27,747 nucleotides of DNA, from positions 1-27,747 of the IMG/VR virus record IMGVR_UViG_3300013111_000020, one strand, 5' to 3'. Numbering within the stretch: position 1 is the first letter of the stretch; every line of letters starts with the position of its first letter. The notes under the pieces are model-generated. The model was not told the origin of the DNA and ran no database searches. It worked only from the letters and a program-made list of their open reading frames with translations. Below are positions 6,154 through 14,119 of the stretch, piece by piece. A program made the position numbers and the translations under genes. This stretch comes from a virus.

Positions 6154-7266
6154 TCAAAAAATTACAGAAAAGGTAAATAGTATTCTATTGTTCACTACAT
6201 CTTGCGAGGTATAGTGTGTCATACTTGCATCAAAACTCAGGTGTTCTGTTAGGGAGAAACTTCTACCCATACCATAACTCTGCCAGTCCTCAGTTGCATC
6301 AAAAGTAAAACTAATATCATAATTACTTAAATAGTATGCGGCGATACCAACACCAACCAGACCGAGTATGGCAGCAGTATAATCTTTCTTCTTCTTAGGT
6401 GCATCTTCGTGGCCACAGTATGTTATGTTTCTACCATTGCCTGTGCCGACTGCACCCATAGAACACATCAAGTCACCTAATGCTTTGGCCTGTGCAGACT
6501 CACTGAATAACGAATACTCGGAGACTACTACTGGTTTACCCAGTGTCATTGCCTCGGTCAACATTCTCTTTGCTGTTGCTACATCTGATATGTAATCACC
6601 TGATGTATGGCCACCTATTTGTAAATAGATATAGTCTGCATTAGTATAATATCGTGTATCTTTTTTATGGCCACCAACACCAGGTGCAAGATGTACCGCA
6701 ACAGGTTTGTCTGTCTTTGACTTTATGAAGGCCACATAGTCATTCACTTGTTCTGGTGACCAATACTCATCACATTCTAAACAGGCAACATAAGCAGATG
6801 CTTGGTCATCATAGAGTCGAATAGTTTTTTCCATAAAGGCCTTGTGGTGTGCGGCATTTCCTTTCCAATCTCCATGTTTAGATTCAGGTGTCATCCACAA
6901 TACAGGTTTAAGTCCTGACTGATTCAGCTCTACAAGCCTCTGTCGGAAATCATCGTTGGGGTTGACTACACCACCCGGCAAATGACCTCTAGTGGCACGG
7001 ACATACATATCAATATGTGTGTCACCAGTATTAGTTAATCGTTGTCTAAAGGTTGCTCGTTCTGCATCTGTCCAAGTGTTAGACAAATACATTAGGGTAG
7101 TATTAAACTTCTTTGACTGATCGCCAGTGTGTGGTCCGATCTTACCTAATAGAAACGACGACCTTACACCGTGAAGTGAATGTGTCTTATCGTATGCGGC
7201 ACTAAGGCCAGGTACTAATAGTAAGCTAGAAAGTACCAGAGAAACCAAAAAAGATTCTATTTTCAT
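6154..7266 (-). CDS. Secreted glycoside-hydrolase-like TIM-barrel protein, copy 2
   Basis: About 370 residues. A signal peptide (to about SAA, residue 24) is followed by alternating beta/alpha segments typical of a TIM barrel: THIDMYVR, LKPVLWMTP, AYVACLECDEYWS (158-170), KPVAVHLAPGV, ADYIYLQIGG and KPVVVSEYSLFSES (244-256). Glu or Asp in CLECDEYW and Glu250 of SEY sit where the acid/base and nucleophile of retaining clan A-type enzymes lie; this is inference. A GTGNGR...CG segment, a Lys-rich KKKK, a hydrophobic helix (about 297-313) and a 55-residue beta-rich tail ending FTFSVIF follow. The tail looks like the last strands of an outer-membrane barrel. The ATG at 7266 is preferred over 7275 because GGA is 8 bases upstream and the signal peptide starts cleanly. 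The gene overlaps its upstream paralogue by about 40 bases. Substrate unknown. Confidence 0.65.
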   Translation of the reverse strand: MKIESFLVSLVLSSLLLVPGLSAAYDKTHSLHGVRSSFLLGKIGPHTGDQSKKFNTTLMYLSNTWTDAERATFRQRLTNTGDTHIDMYVRATRGHLPGGVVNPNDDFRQRLVELNQSGLKPVLWMTPESKHGDWKGNAAHHKAFMEKTIRLYDDQASAYVACLECDEYWSPEQVNDYVAFIKSKTDKPVAVHLAPGVGGHKKDTRYYTNADYIYLQIGGHTSGDYISDVATAKRMLTEAMTLGKPVVVSEYSLFSESAQAKALGDLMCSMGAVGTGNGRNITYCGHEDAPKKKKDYTAAILGLVGVGIAAYYLSNYDISFTFDATEDWQSYGMGRSFSLTEHLSFDASMTHYTSQDVVNNRILFTFSVIF

Positions 7267-8290
7267 AAAAGTCATCCGCAGTAGTATGAGAGAAATCTAT
7301 CTCAAAGTTTAGTGAGTTATCATTCTTCTCAAACAGATTGAATGTCTTTTTAGTTCCATAGGTCTGGTAGTTATCTGTCAAATCAAACTTCAACTCAAAA
7401 TCATAATTGGTGTGTAGATAGTAGGCACCAAACGCAATAGCAGCAATACCTATGACAACCATCGCAGTCTCGGTATCTTTGTTTTTCTTCTTGGGTGGTT
7501 CTTCTACACCACAGAATGAGATACTTCTACCGTTACCAGTACCGATTGCCCCTGCCGAACACGCAGCGTCACCAAGAGCACGAGCATTAGCAGACCGACT
7601 TTCTAAATGATACTCGGATGCAACAACTGGTTTGCCTGTAACAGCAATAGCATGAGCAACCATTGCCTTGACTTGTTCTGCTGTCTTATTGAAACCTGTC
7701 TGTAGAAATACATAGTCTGCATTTGCAAAGTATGCCGGCTGAACACCTGGGGTCAGATGAACACCAACAGGTTTGTTTGTTTTACTTTTTAGATGTGCGA
7801 CTAGAGCCTGCACTTGAGCAGCACTCCAATACTCATCACATTCTAAACAAGTAACATACCCTGTGACCTTACTATCAAATCTATTCACCATGTTAGTGAA
7901 GTGTGCCTTCTGGGCATCCATGGATTGATTTGTGATAGAGGGACTATCATCAGGTGTCAACCATAGAACTGGTTTAAGTCCCATGTTGTTGAGTTCATCT
8001 AGTCTTACTTCCCAATCGGGTTGGGGACTGATGGCACTGAGATTGTAACCACCACCATTGTCACCACCATTTCTGGTGTAAAGATAGATGTGGGTATCGC
8101 CATTGGCCTTTGCGGCATTTCTCATACCGACTTTGTTGGCGTTGGGGTGTAGATAGTTAAGTGTCATCCACTTATTATCTAACATCAAAAAACTTGCACT
8201 ATGTCCGTGTAGTGAAAAGTTTGTATCATAGGCAAATGAGCTAAGGCTTATTAGACTTCCTAGGAGCACCGCTACCATTTTCGTTGTCAT
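7226..8290 (-). CDS. Secreted glycoside-hydrolase-like TIM-barrel protein, copy 1
   Basis: This 354-residue paralogue of the next gene has the same order: signal peptide (to SSFA, residue 20), barrel strands THIYLYTR, LKPVLWLTP, CLECDEYWS (148-156), KPVGVHLTPGV and KPVVASEYHLES (220-231), then GTGNGR, KKKNKD, a hydrophobic helix (about 276-292) and a tail (296-354) ending FFGFSGTF. Identical CLECDEYWS in both copies marks the likely active site. The ATG at 8290 was chosen because GGAG lies 7 bases upstream; an upstream start at 8311 would spoil the signal peptide. An export-dependent peptidoglycan or polysaccharide hydrolase is one reading, a surface-anchored glycan-binding protein another. 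I do not recognise a named family. Confidence 0.65.
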   Translation of the reverse strand: MTTKMVAVLLGSLISLSSFAYDTNFSLHGHSASFLMLDNKWMTLNYLHPNANKVGMRNAAKANGDTHIYLYTRNGGDNGGGYNLSAISPQPDWEVRLDELNNMGLKPVLWLTPDDSPSITNQSMDAQKAHFTNMVNRFDSKVTGYVTCLECDEYWSAAQVQALVAHLKSKTNKPVGVHLTPGVQPAYFANADYVFLQTGFNKTAEQVKAMVAHAIAVTGKPVVASEYHLESRSANARALGDAACSAGAIGTGNGRSISFCGVEEPPKKKNKDTETAMVVIGIAAIAFGAYYLHTNYDFELKFDLTDNYQTYGTKKTFNLFEKNDNSLNFEIDFSHTTADDFYENRIFFGFSGTF

Positions 8291-8453
8291 CTTGAATCTC
8301 CAAATGTTCAACTTTACTAGTCACTTTGCTCATAATATTTTCCATTTTATTATCAAACCACTTACCCATTTTAGTTTTTGCAAACCACTTATAGAAACTG
8401 TTGCCCACCGTACTCAATAGTATAGTGAGCAGTAACTTCCATATAATAAACAT
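8241..8453 (-). CDS. Small membrane-anchored protein
   Basis: The 70 residues have an N-terminal hydrophobic helix (FIIWKLLLTILLSTVGNSF) followed by a basic, aromatic stretch (YKWFAKTKMGKWFDNK) and a polar tail. The start shares one base with the DUF1353 stop (TGATG). The stop is TAG, and reading beyond it meets TGA after four codons, so TAG is a genuine terminator in this genome. Close to the spanin-like genes it could be a holin or antiholin, but no family is recognised. Confidence 0.55.
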   Translation of the reverse strand: MFIIWKLLLTILLSTVGNSFYKWFAKTKMGKWFDNKMENIMSKVTSKVEHLEIQDDNENGSGAPRKSNKP

Positions 8454-8938
8454 CAGGTCTGGGTCATGCCTGCTTTACGAATTGCGAACCTGCCGAAGGG
8501 ACGGACAGACCAATAACATGGTTTTGCCTTCCACATCTTAACAGGAGGCTCAACATGATGCATACCTTCCAGGAATACACGGTCTGCTGCCAATCGCATT
8601 TCGTTCACTAACTTCTCATCATGTGTTTTGTTTTTTAGTGCATCTCTTAGAACACCGTAAAGTACATCATGGATGATAGCAGGTCGTGCTACATCCCAAG
8701 GTGCGACTGCCACCCAACCGAAACGGGGAATAGATGCGAGGTCTGTGTCATAACCTTTGGGGGCATACACTTTAGAAAAACCTTCTGGTGATTTGGGTTC
8801 TGTAATCTTTACACCCATCTCTTTCCATGTGTCGTGATGTGTCTTAGCTTCTTTAGATAGAAACCAGATTTCTTTATTCAGCTCCCAATGCATCTTTCCG
8901 TGAAAGGTGCAATCAAGTTTACCAGACCATACTTTCAT
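8453..8938 (-). CDS. DUF1353 family protein
   Basis: The central segment GYDTDLASIPRFGWVAVAPWDVARPAIIHDVLYG, discussed here in pieces, is characteristic of DUF1353: a D-x-ASIPR turn, then an IHD-x-LY motif about 20 residues later. The family is common in phages and prophages, often near lysis genes, but its biochemical role is not established. I chose the ATG at 8938 (MKVWSGKLDC) because AAGGA lies 9 bases upstream; a longer frame to 9001 mostly reads the preceding small gene out of frame. About 161 residues, no signal peptide. It abuts the small membrane gene on each side. Confidence 0.8.
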   Translation of the reverse strand: MKVWSGKLDCTFHGKMHWELNKEIWFLSKEAKTHHDTWKEMGVKITEPKSPEGFSKVYAPKGYDTDLASIPRFGWVAVAPWDVARPAIIHDVLYGVLRDALKNKTHDEKLVNEMRLAADRVFLEGMHHVEPPVKMWKAKPCYWSVRPFGRFAIRKAGMTQT

Positions 8939-8940
8939 TT

Positions 8941-9102
8941 TTATTTTTCCTTTGTTAGTAATGTCCAAGCACCGTAAGCTATTGCGGCCCACGCTGCCCA
9001 TTTAACCAGAGGTGAAAATAACAAACATACTACACCAATACCTATTAATACTGTACCGTCAAGAGAAGTTCTTTCTCCTAAAATTGTTTTTATGTAATTC
9101 AT
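8941..9102 (-). CDS. Small hydrophobic membrane protein (53 residues)
   Basis: The frame runs from an ATG at 9102, overlapping the lipoprotein stop (ATGA), to a TAA two bases before the DUF1353 start. GAGG lies just upstream. The protein starts MNYIKTILGERTSLDGTV and contains one or two hydrophobic helices (VLIGIGVVCLLFSPLVKW and AAWAAIAYGAWTLL). It fills the gap between two coupled genes in the lysis-like cassette, which makes a holin or antiholin role plausible but unproven. Confidence 0.6.
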   Translation of the reverse strand: MNYIKTILGERTSLDGTVLIGIGVVCLLFSPLVKWAAWAAIAYGAWTLLTKEK

Positions 9103-9452
9103 TTTTCTTCCTCGTAATATTCTCTATATTTTTTTAAGACAATCACATACTCACCAATCGTAGCTCGAATGTCTTTTATGTTAAGTGCTAATTTTTCATA
9201 GTCACCATGACGCAATGCAAATAAAGCAACACCTTCGTTCTTATCTCGTAAAAGTTGCCATACTTCTTCAATATTTTCTTCTGTCACAATGATCCACTCA
9301 ACCTCTTGTAACTCTAATGGTTGTGGATCGGGTAAACTTAATGGGAGTTTTTCAACCGCAGTAGTAGTTATATCTATCTCTTTGACTTTAGGAGTCATAG
9401 AACATCCTGTTATAAAAACTGCTGCCACCAATAACAATATCACTTTTTTCAT
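9099..9452 (-). CDS. Small lipoprotein, probable outer-membrane spanin subunit
   Basis: This 117-residue protein has a lipoprotein signal (FITGC, Cys17), a Pro-rich linker (LPLSLPDPQPLEL) and a helical, charged C-terminal half ending in a coil (YVIVLKKYREYYEEEK). It lies directly downstream of a protein with the layout of an inner-membrane spanin, joined by a TAATG junction. Adjacent pairs of this kind act as i-spanin and o-spanin, which fuse inner and outer membranes in the last step of lysis of Gram-negative hosts. The assignment rests on architecture and gene order; o-spanins have little sequence conservation, and this one is longer than the lambda Rz1 type. Confidence 0.55.
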   Translation of the reverse strand: MKKVILLLVAAVFITGCSMTPKVKEIDITTTAVEKLPLSLPDPQPLELQEVEWIIVTEENIEEVWQLLRDKNEGVALFALRHGDYEKLALNIKDIRATIGEYVIVLKKYREYYEEEK

Positions 9453-9922
9453 TACGAATCTTCCTCTTTGCCTAAGTTAGGGTTAGCCAACTCTGGACAT
9501 TCACGGTTACTCTCTGATTTCTTTCTCGCAGCAAGTTCATCATGTGTCAATGGTGAACCTGTTTGGATTTCAAAGCAACGCATCTCATTCTTTGATGCAC
9601 GATTGATTATTCTTACAACAAGACCTGGTTTATTTTCAGCAAGTATATCTAACTCATGCCGTCCCAGTTTATTAGCGAGATTCTTTTTATCTTTTGCAAG
9701 TACTGCCTGCTGTTCTCTCAAGTCTGCATTGGCAGCTTGAATCTGTGCAGCATCAGCCGCCTGTTGTTTAATAGCAGCCTCTTGTTCTGCAACAGCACCT
9801 TCAAGTTTTGCTTGATTAACTTGAAGAATCTTATTATCATTTTGTAGTTTTGTAATCCATGCATAGGCTCCGTATCCACCGGAGCCCATGAGTAATATTA
9901 AAATAATAACCACTTTTATCAT
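9452..9922 (-). CDS. Probable inner-membrane spanin (Rz-like)
   Basis: About 156 residues: an N-terminal transmembrane helix (MIKVVIILILLMGSGGYGAYAW), a long Gln/Ala-rich coiled coil (about 27-85) and a C-terminal region with LGRHELDILAENKPGLV and two cysteines (RCFEI and RECPEL). One helix plus a periplasmic coiled coil is the usual i-spanin layout, and the next gene encodes a lipoprotein. The start is ATG at 9922 with GAGG 7 bases upstream; a TTG at 9928 was rejected. No endolysin with a recognisable catalytic domain is seen next to the pair. Confidence 0.6.
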   Translation of the reverse strand: MIKVVIILILLMGSGGYGAYAWITKLQNDNKILQVNQAKLEGAVAEQEAAIKQQAADAAQIQAANADLREQQAVLAKDKKNLANKLGRHELDILAENKPGLVVRIINRASKNEMRCFEIQTGSPLTHDELAARKKSESNRECPELANPNLGKEEDS

Positions 9923-9944
9923 AACCAATCCTCAATTTATTTTA

Positions 9945-12551
9945 TCATTTCTTCTCTGGTTTTTTTGAAGGATTATTCTTATCGTAAGGCAACCGTTTTA
10001 TTTTGGTCTTACCTGTTACATACTTACCTGTCTTAGGATCAGTAGGAGGCATATTACCAAGCCCAGCCCAACCAGCATGACCTAATACTTCTTTTACAGC
10101 ATCAACCATACTCATATCAACTTCTTCTTTTGATAGTTTATCAACAGCCTTATCAATACCCTTCTGTCGTTTTATCATCTTACCGGCGTGCTTTTGAACA
10201 TCAGCCTGTGTCTGTTTTCCACTAGCGGATGTCTGACCTAAAGTAATACCAGCATTACTCTTATCAACAGATGCCTTCTTCACATAAGAACCCATTGTTT
10301 TTTTAGAAAGTTCATCAATCTCTGTTTCTTCTTTCTTGGCACGCAAATCTTTATTATGTTTTTCCAAGTCACTCAGTTTACCTGGCTTTACTCCACCCGA
10401 CTTAGGACCAAACTTCATCTTTTTAATCTGTTTGCTCTTACCCCAACCAACAGTAGTTTCATCAACTTCTACTTCTTCTTTCTTATCTCTCGTTGGGTTA
10501 TTACTATTTGGTTTAAAATAAGGTTCACCACTCTGAGTCATCTTCCAGCCTTTCTTTAACTTCGCACTGCCTTTCTTTTGACCGGGATGTTGTTCCTTTC
10601 CGGCTTTATTTTTAACCCCCACCATCTTTTCTTTCTTGGGGTCTTTGAGTTGTCTAGGAGACTTATCTCGTATCAAGGCTGAACCAAAAGCTCGTGCCTG
10701 ATGTTTATTTACTTCATCAACCTCTACTTCTTCTTTTTGTTTCTTCTTCTGCCAATCAAAATACTTTTTCTTATTCTTCTTTATCTCAGCAGGAGAATCA
10801 CCGAACTGACTATGTGGTGTTTTCTTTGGACCAGAATCACCTAACTGACTTCCCCATTTAGGTCTATCTTCATCAATCTTTACTTCTTCTTTCTTTGCCT
10901 GACGGAGTTTATGCATCAGCTTACCAGCCTTTGACATACCTTTCAGACTAGGTTTAAGTTTCTGAACTTTAACACCCATATGACTATCAGGTGTTTTGAT
11001 TGTTTTATCACCAGATTTATCAGGTGAACGGTCATAATCATCATCAATTCTTGTTGCCTGATGATTCTGTGCGGTCTTTTCTTTCTTTTGTTTAACTTCC
11101 GTTTTTCGTGCATCTCTATTAACCACATCAGTCTCGGCCTTCTCACCTGGAGTCAAAGTCTTTACATAATTTGCATACTCATCTGAACCCATATCTCTTT
11201 CACCAGCATCAGTTTCTTTAGATTCTTTCCTATTACCTAAACGCTTTTCAGCATCTTTAATACGTTTCATTTTCTCACGATGCTTTTGTGAATCTGATTT
11301 TGGAAATATTCCTTTAGGTGGACTATTTTCTTCTACTTCATCTTGATCTTTATCACCAAATTTAAATTTTTTCAAACCAGAAGAACTAGAAGCACCACGC
11401 TTACGTTCTTTCTGTTTATCAAATCTCTTTTCATCTCTATCATAATCATCATCTTCTGTATCAGAAGTAGATCCTTTTCCAGGTCTACCTTTACCTTTCA
11501 ACCGTAATGATAAATTCTTTTTTTCTTCTTCATCATCTTCTTCATGGTGAATAGTTATATGCTTAACTGGTGTCCTTGCCCTCAGAGCTGCTGCACCTTT
11601 AGCTTTTCCTGCTGCTTCGTGACTTACAGTAATATTTCGCGGTACATTCATAGATGCCATGGAGGCCTTTACTTTAGCTGCATTTTTAATTTTTTGTGCC
11701 ACTGATATTTTTGATGCAGAACTACCCGCTTTGCCGGCGGCCTCATCAACATCTAATTCTACTGATTCATGTTCTGGTGCATTTTTATACTTTGGATCAT
11801 CTCTATCAACTACCTTTGTTCCTGACTTTGTTCCCACCATCTTTTCTTTCTTAGGATCTTTAAGTTGTCTAGGTAATTTATGAGACTTCTTAGGAGGATG
11901 ATTATCATTTTCGGATACCGTTTTCATTATACTCCATTCCAAACTTTCTTCTTTAGTATTGAGATACCTATTTTTTGGTAAAGTTAAAGTTGGTAAATCA
12001 TTATTAGGATTGTAAGGCATTTCTGTACCTACAGAATCAATAGCAGCCTGTTCGATACTGCCTTCTTTTGTTTTTAAATATTTGTTATTGTCCATTTTGT
12101 TTTGTTCCGTTTGGAATGGATTACTTGTAACTCCAAATTGACTTAATTTTTTTACTGCTTCTCGCTCTTGTGTTTTAGCGTTTCTTTCCTTAATTCTTTT
12201 TTGTGTAGCCCGATACTCTCTTGTTCTACCATCTACACCGGATCTTTTTCTTTTCATAAAAACTCTAGTACCTGATGCATTAGGTGCCATATCTACTCCA
12301 CCACCAGCAACAGAATTTGCGGGTACATCCTCATCTTGAGGTTCTATTTCTTCAAACTTTTGAAACCTTCTATTACTCACAAATTTTTTATAATCTCGAT
12401 CTTGTCCTGGTGTTGATAACTTAAACTTTCGTTTTGTTTCCTTAGCATCTTTAGGACCTTGAGTCCATACTTGCCATTTTTGTACAGATTTTGCATCTAC
12501 AGCATCATCTGGCGCTTCTGGTGTATTTATTTTATCTTGATGTTTAGGCAT
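9945..12551 (-). CDS. Large charged repeat protein, possible prohead-processed internal protein
   Basis: The 868 residues are mostly Lys, Glu and Asp with low complexity and no signal peptide. Internal repeats are clear: PRQLKDPKKEKMVG occurs twice, (K/R)YL-x-TKE-x-S occurs twice near the N-terminus, and a KKEE(V/T)-x-(V/I)DE motif recurs in the C-terminal third (KKEEVKIDE, QKEEVEVDE, KKEEVEVDE, KKEETEIDE). One segment, ELSKKTMGSYVKKAS, looks like a motif seen in marine T4-like phage proteins. T4 prohead protease gp21 cuts after (L/I)-x-E, so I-D-E and possibly V-D-E could be processing sites. I therefore suspect an internal head or scaffold-associated protein cut into peptides; this is inference. 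The start overlaps the preceding gene by 8 bases. Confidence 0.6.
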   Translation of the reverse strand: MPKHQDKINTPEAPDDAVDAKSVQKWQVWTQGPKDAKETKRKFKLSTPGQDRDYKKFVSNRRFQKFEEIEPQDEDVPANSVAGGGVDMAPNASGTRVFMKRKRSGVDGRTREYRATQKRIKERNAKTQEREAVKKLSQFGVTSNPFQTEQNKMDNNKYLKTKEGSIEQAAIDSVGTEMPYNPNNDLPTLTLPKNRYLNTKEESLEWSIMKTVSENDNHPPKKSHKLPRQLKDPKKEKMVGTKSGTKVVDRDDPKYKNAPEHESVELDVDEAAGKAGSSASKISVAQKIKNAAKVKASMASMNVPRNITVSHEAAGKAKGAAALRARTPVKHITIHHEEDDEEEKKNLSLRLKGKGRPGKGSTSDTEDDDYDRDEKRFDKQKERKRGASSSSGLKKFKFGDKDQDEVEENSPPKGIFPKSDSQKHREKMKRIKDAEKRLGNRKESKETDAGERDMGSDEYANYVKTLTPGEKAETDVVNRDARKTEVKQKKEKTAQNHQATRIDDDYDRSPDKSGDKTIKTPDSHMGVKVQKLKPSLKGMSKAGKLMHKLRQAKKEEVKIDEDRPKWGSQLGDSGPKKTPHSQFGDSPAEIKKNKKKYFDWQKKKQKEEVEVDEVNKHQARAFGSALIRDKSPRQLKDPKKEKMVGVKNKAGKEQHPGQKKGSAKLKKGWKMTQSGEPYFKPNSNNPTRDKKEEVEVDETTVGWGKSKQIKKMKFGPKSGGVKPGKLSDLEKHNKDLRAKKEETEIDELSKKTMGSYVKKASVDKSNAGITLGQTSASGKQTQADVQKHAGKMIKRQKGIDKAVDKLSKEEVDMSMVDAVKEVLGHAGWAGLGNMPPTDPKTGKYVTGKTKIKRLPYDKNNPSKKPEKK
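10621..10658. repeat. Direct repeat, copy A (within the 868-residue gene)
   Basis: These 38 bases match 11836-11873 with three mismatches and encode the repeated PRQLKDPKKEKMV peptide. The two copies are about 1.2 kb apart inside one gene and could support recombination or repeat-number change. Confidence 0.75.
11836..11873. repeat. Direct repeat, copy B (within the 868-residue gene)
   Basis: Partner of 10621-10658: 35 of 38 bases identical. It encodes the same PRQLKDPKKEKMV peptide near the middle of the charged protein's N-terminal half. Confidence 0.75.
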
Positions 12552-13164
12552 CCTTCAGGTCCTCTAGGGCTACATAAATTTCTTCCTTTGATCTTTGATG
12601 AATTACTTTAAAAATATTTTGTCCCATTATAGCATCAGTAGGTGCAGTATCAGAAAAAGCAACAACAACATCACCTAACTTACCTCTAATCTCTGACTTA
12701 TCTGTAAAAATATCTTGGGTCAGTTTATATTTTCCTTTAGGTAATGTCTCACCTACACCAATAACTTCTTCACCCAATTCTTCCGGTGTTATATATCCGT
12801 TATCTAATAACCAATTCTTAAAAGTTTTTTCTATCATTTCTTCCTCTTCCATTTGACTGCCCAAATGTTGCTTAAGAAGAAATAAAGCAGTTGCATAGGT
12901 ACCTAATTTAGATTTAACTAATGGAACTTTATGCAATATTCTTTTAAGATTAAATACTAGTCGATGAAGAAGTGTAAATGATTTTTTCTCATCTTCACTC
13001 TTTAATGTATTATGTTTTCTTAAAAGCTTACCATCTTTGTCTATAATACCATGCTTAAAAGCATCCTGGTCTTCCCAGGGAGTAGTAAGTATTCGTAAAA
13101 AGCGATAGACCACAAACAAATCTATGGCTCTACCTTCTTCTAAATATTGTTTAATATTTTCCAT
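12544..13164 (-). CDS. Conserved T4-like phage protein with capsid-targeting-like N-terminus
   Basis: This 206-residue protein starts MENIKQYLEE-GR. The first ten residues resemble the T4 capsid-targeting peptide MKTYQEFIAE, with a possible gp21 cut after L-E-E. A helical region with YRFLRILTTPWEDQDAFKHGIID and LLHRLVFNLKRILHKVP (about 20-95), a variable acidic linker, and a C-terminal beta segment follow. I recognise the PWEDQDAFK-GIID block as conserved in marine T4-like phages, but I know no function. It overlaps the upstream gene by 25 bases. A virion or prohead protein is the best guess. Confidence 0.65.
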   Translation of the reverse strand: MENIKQYLEEGRAIDLFVVYRFLRILTTPWEDQDAFKHGIIDKDGKLLRKHNTLKSEDEKKSFTLLHRLVFNLKRILHKVPLVKSKLGTYATALFLLKQHLGSQMEEEEMIEKTFKNWLLDNGYITPEELGEEVIGVGETLPKGKYKLTQDIFTDKSEIRGKLGDVVVAFSDTAPTDAIMGQNIFKVIHQRSKEEIYVALEDLKDA

Positions 13165-13502
13165 ACATACTCATCCATTGGTATCTCTATCATTTCATTC
13201 TCTGGTATCATATTAAGAAAAACCATAAATGTTTTAAGTGTTGACCAATATTCCTGTTCAATCTTAAAGAATAATAAAATTCCAGAAGCCTCTACACCAA
13301 ATACATTAGAAAGTACAATTATATGATTAAGTATAAGTCGTTCTTTTAATTCTCCGCCATCATAATATTTTTTAAGAAGTCTTTTGAGATATTTAAATCT
13401 CTTTAAATCTTCTTGAAACTCTTCCTCACCATCCGCTTGCGGGTTATCATAATTTTTCATAGCGAACATCATCCAGTTCGCCGGAGTTATTTTTTCAAAC
13501 AT
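13140..13502 (-). CDS. Conserved hypothetical T4-like phage protein
   Basis: The 120 residues are mainly helical: KITPANWMMFAMKNYDNPQ, then EEFQEDLKRFKYLKRLLKKY, then LKERLILNHIIVLSNVFGVEA and LKTFMVFLNMIPE. I recognise this block order as a conserved small protein in T4-like marine phages (an AMKNY-(D/E)NP near the start and an ERLILNHI-(I/V)VL core) without a known role. It has no signal peptide or membrane helix, and begins one base after the preceding stop. Its conservation and neighbours suggest a structural or replication-associated phage core protein. Confidence 0.65.
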   Translation of the reverse strand: MFEKITPANWMMFAMKNYDNPQADGEEEFQEDLKRFKYLKRLLKKYYDGGELKERLILNHIIVLSNVFGVEASGILLFFKIEQEYWSTLKTFMVFLNMIPENEMIEIPMDEYVWKILNNI

Positions 13503-13922
13503 TTATACTATCTTAGCATATACTTTCCAAGAACTATTTTGCAAAGACTCAACATCTATTTTTAAACTCTTATCTATACCATCTTCTCTATCAAACTCAT
13601 CAAAAGGTGTGTCTGTACTCTTACCAAAAACACCACCATATCTTGTTAAAGGAATTGTCACACTTCCCGTACCTTCTGGAAGTTCTGGTGTATCAAATGA
13701 TAAACCAATTCTTTCTAGAAACCCTTTAAGTTGATGAATAGCATTTTCTGGAATAAGATACTCTCTATCCGCAATCGAACCTACAAATGCATTTACTCGT
13801 TTCAATACATCAGGATTTTGAATATCATAAGTATCCGAACCACCAGTTTGGTTGACATGAGAAGCTACACCAGGAATTGAACCTGGGGCATCTTCAGAGA
13901 TATAATCATTAAATGATTTCAT
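13503..13922 (-). CDS. Small protein with strong capsid-targeting-like leader
   Basis: The 139-residue protein begins MKSFNDYISE-DAPG, ten residues matching the T4 internal-protein leader MKTYQEFIAE in pattern and length, with a possible gp21 site after I-S-E. The remainder has GSIPGVASHVNQTGG, a helix (DVLKRVNAFVGSIADREYLI), a GFLERIGLSFDTPELPEG segment and a short beta C-terminus. No enzyme motif is seen. The start forms a TAATG junction with the gene upstream. I infer a packaged internal-head or prohead protein; function after packaging is unknown. Confidence 0.65.
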   Translation of the reverse strand: MKSFNDYISEDAPGSIPGVASHVNQTGGSDTYDIQNPDVLKRVNAFVGSIADREYLIPENAIHQLKGFLERIGLSFDTPELPEGTGSVTIPLTRYGGVFGKSTDTPFDEFDREDGIDKSLKIDVESLQNSSWKVYAKIV

Positions 13923-14119
13923 TACGTTTTACCCTTTGTTTTTTTAACAACCTGTTCATCAGAAAGTGGTGTATCATCTTCTACAAATTTCATTTCAAAT
14001 TTAACATCTTCTTCCTTTTCCTCTGTAGAATCTTCGGTTGATGCTTCGGTACTTTTAGGTCCAACAGAACTTTTATAAGGTATACCTCCAGCACCATATC
14101 TAATTACTTCTTCACTCAT
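13922..14119 (-). CDS. Small acidic hypothetical protein
   Basis: The 65 residues have a short IRYGAGGIPYKSSVGPKS opening, then a disordered acidic stretch (TEDSTEEKEEDVKFE) and a basic end (VVKKTKGKT). No domain is recognised. The start overlaps the preceding gene by 8 bases and the stop touches the next ATG. It sits between a coiled-coil miniprotein and a capsid-targeted-like protein, so a virion accessory role is possible. Confidence 0.5.
   Translation of the reverse strand: MSEEVIRYGAGGIPYKSSVGPKSTEASTEDSTEEKEEDVKFEMKFVEDDTPLSDEQVVKKTKGKT

Noticed and set aside
8939-9001. N-terminal extension of the DUF1353 gene to 9001
   Set aside because: The extra residues come from reading the 53-residue membrane-protein gene out of frame; a good ribosome site supports the ATG at 8938.
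11659-11883. Plus-strand frames opposite the 868-residue gene
   Set aside because: They are complements of the charged repeat gene, lack ribosome sites and show no family features.
9945-12551. CRISPR-like or tandem-repeat array suggested by recurring CTTCTTCTTT tracts
   Set aside because: The repeats are irregularly spaced, coding, and explained by Lys/Glu-rich motifs; there are no spacers.
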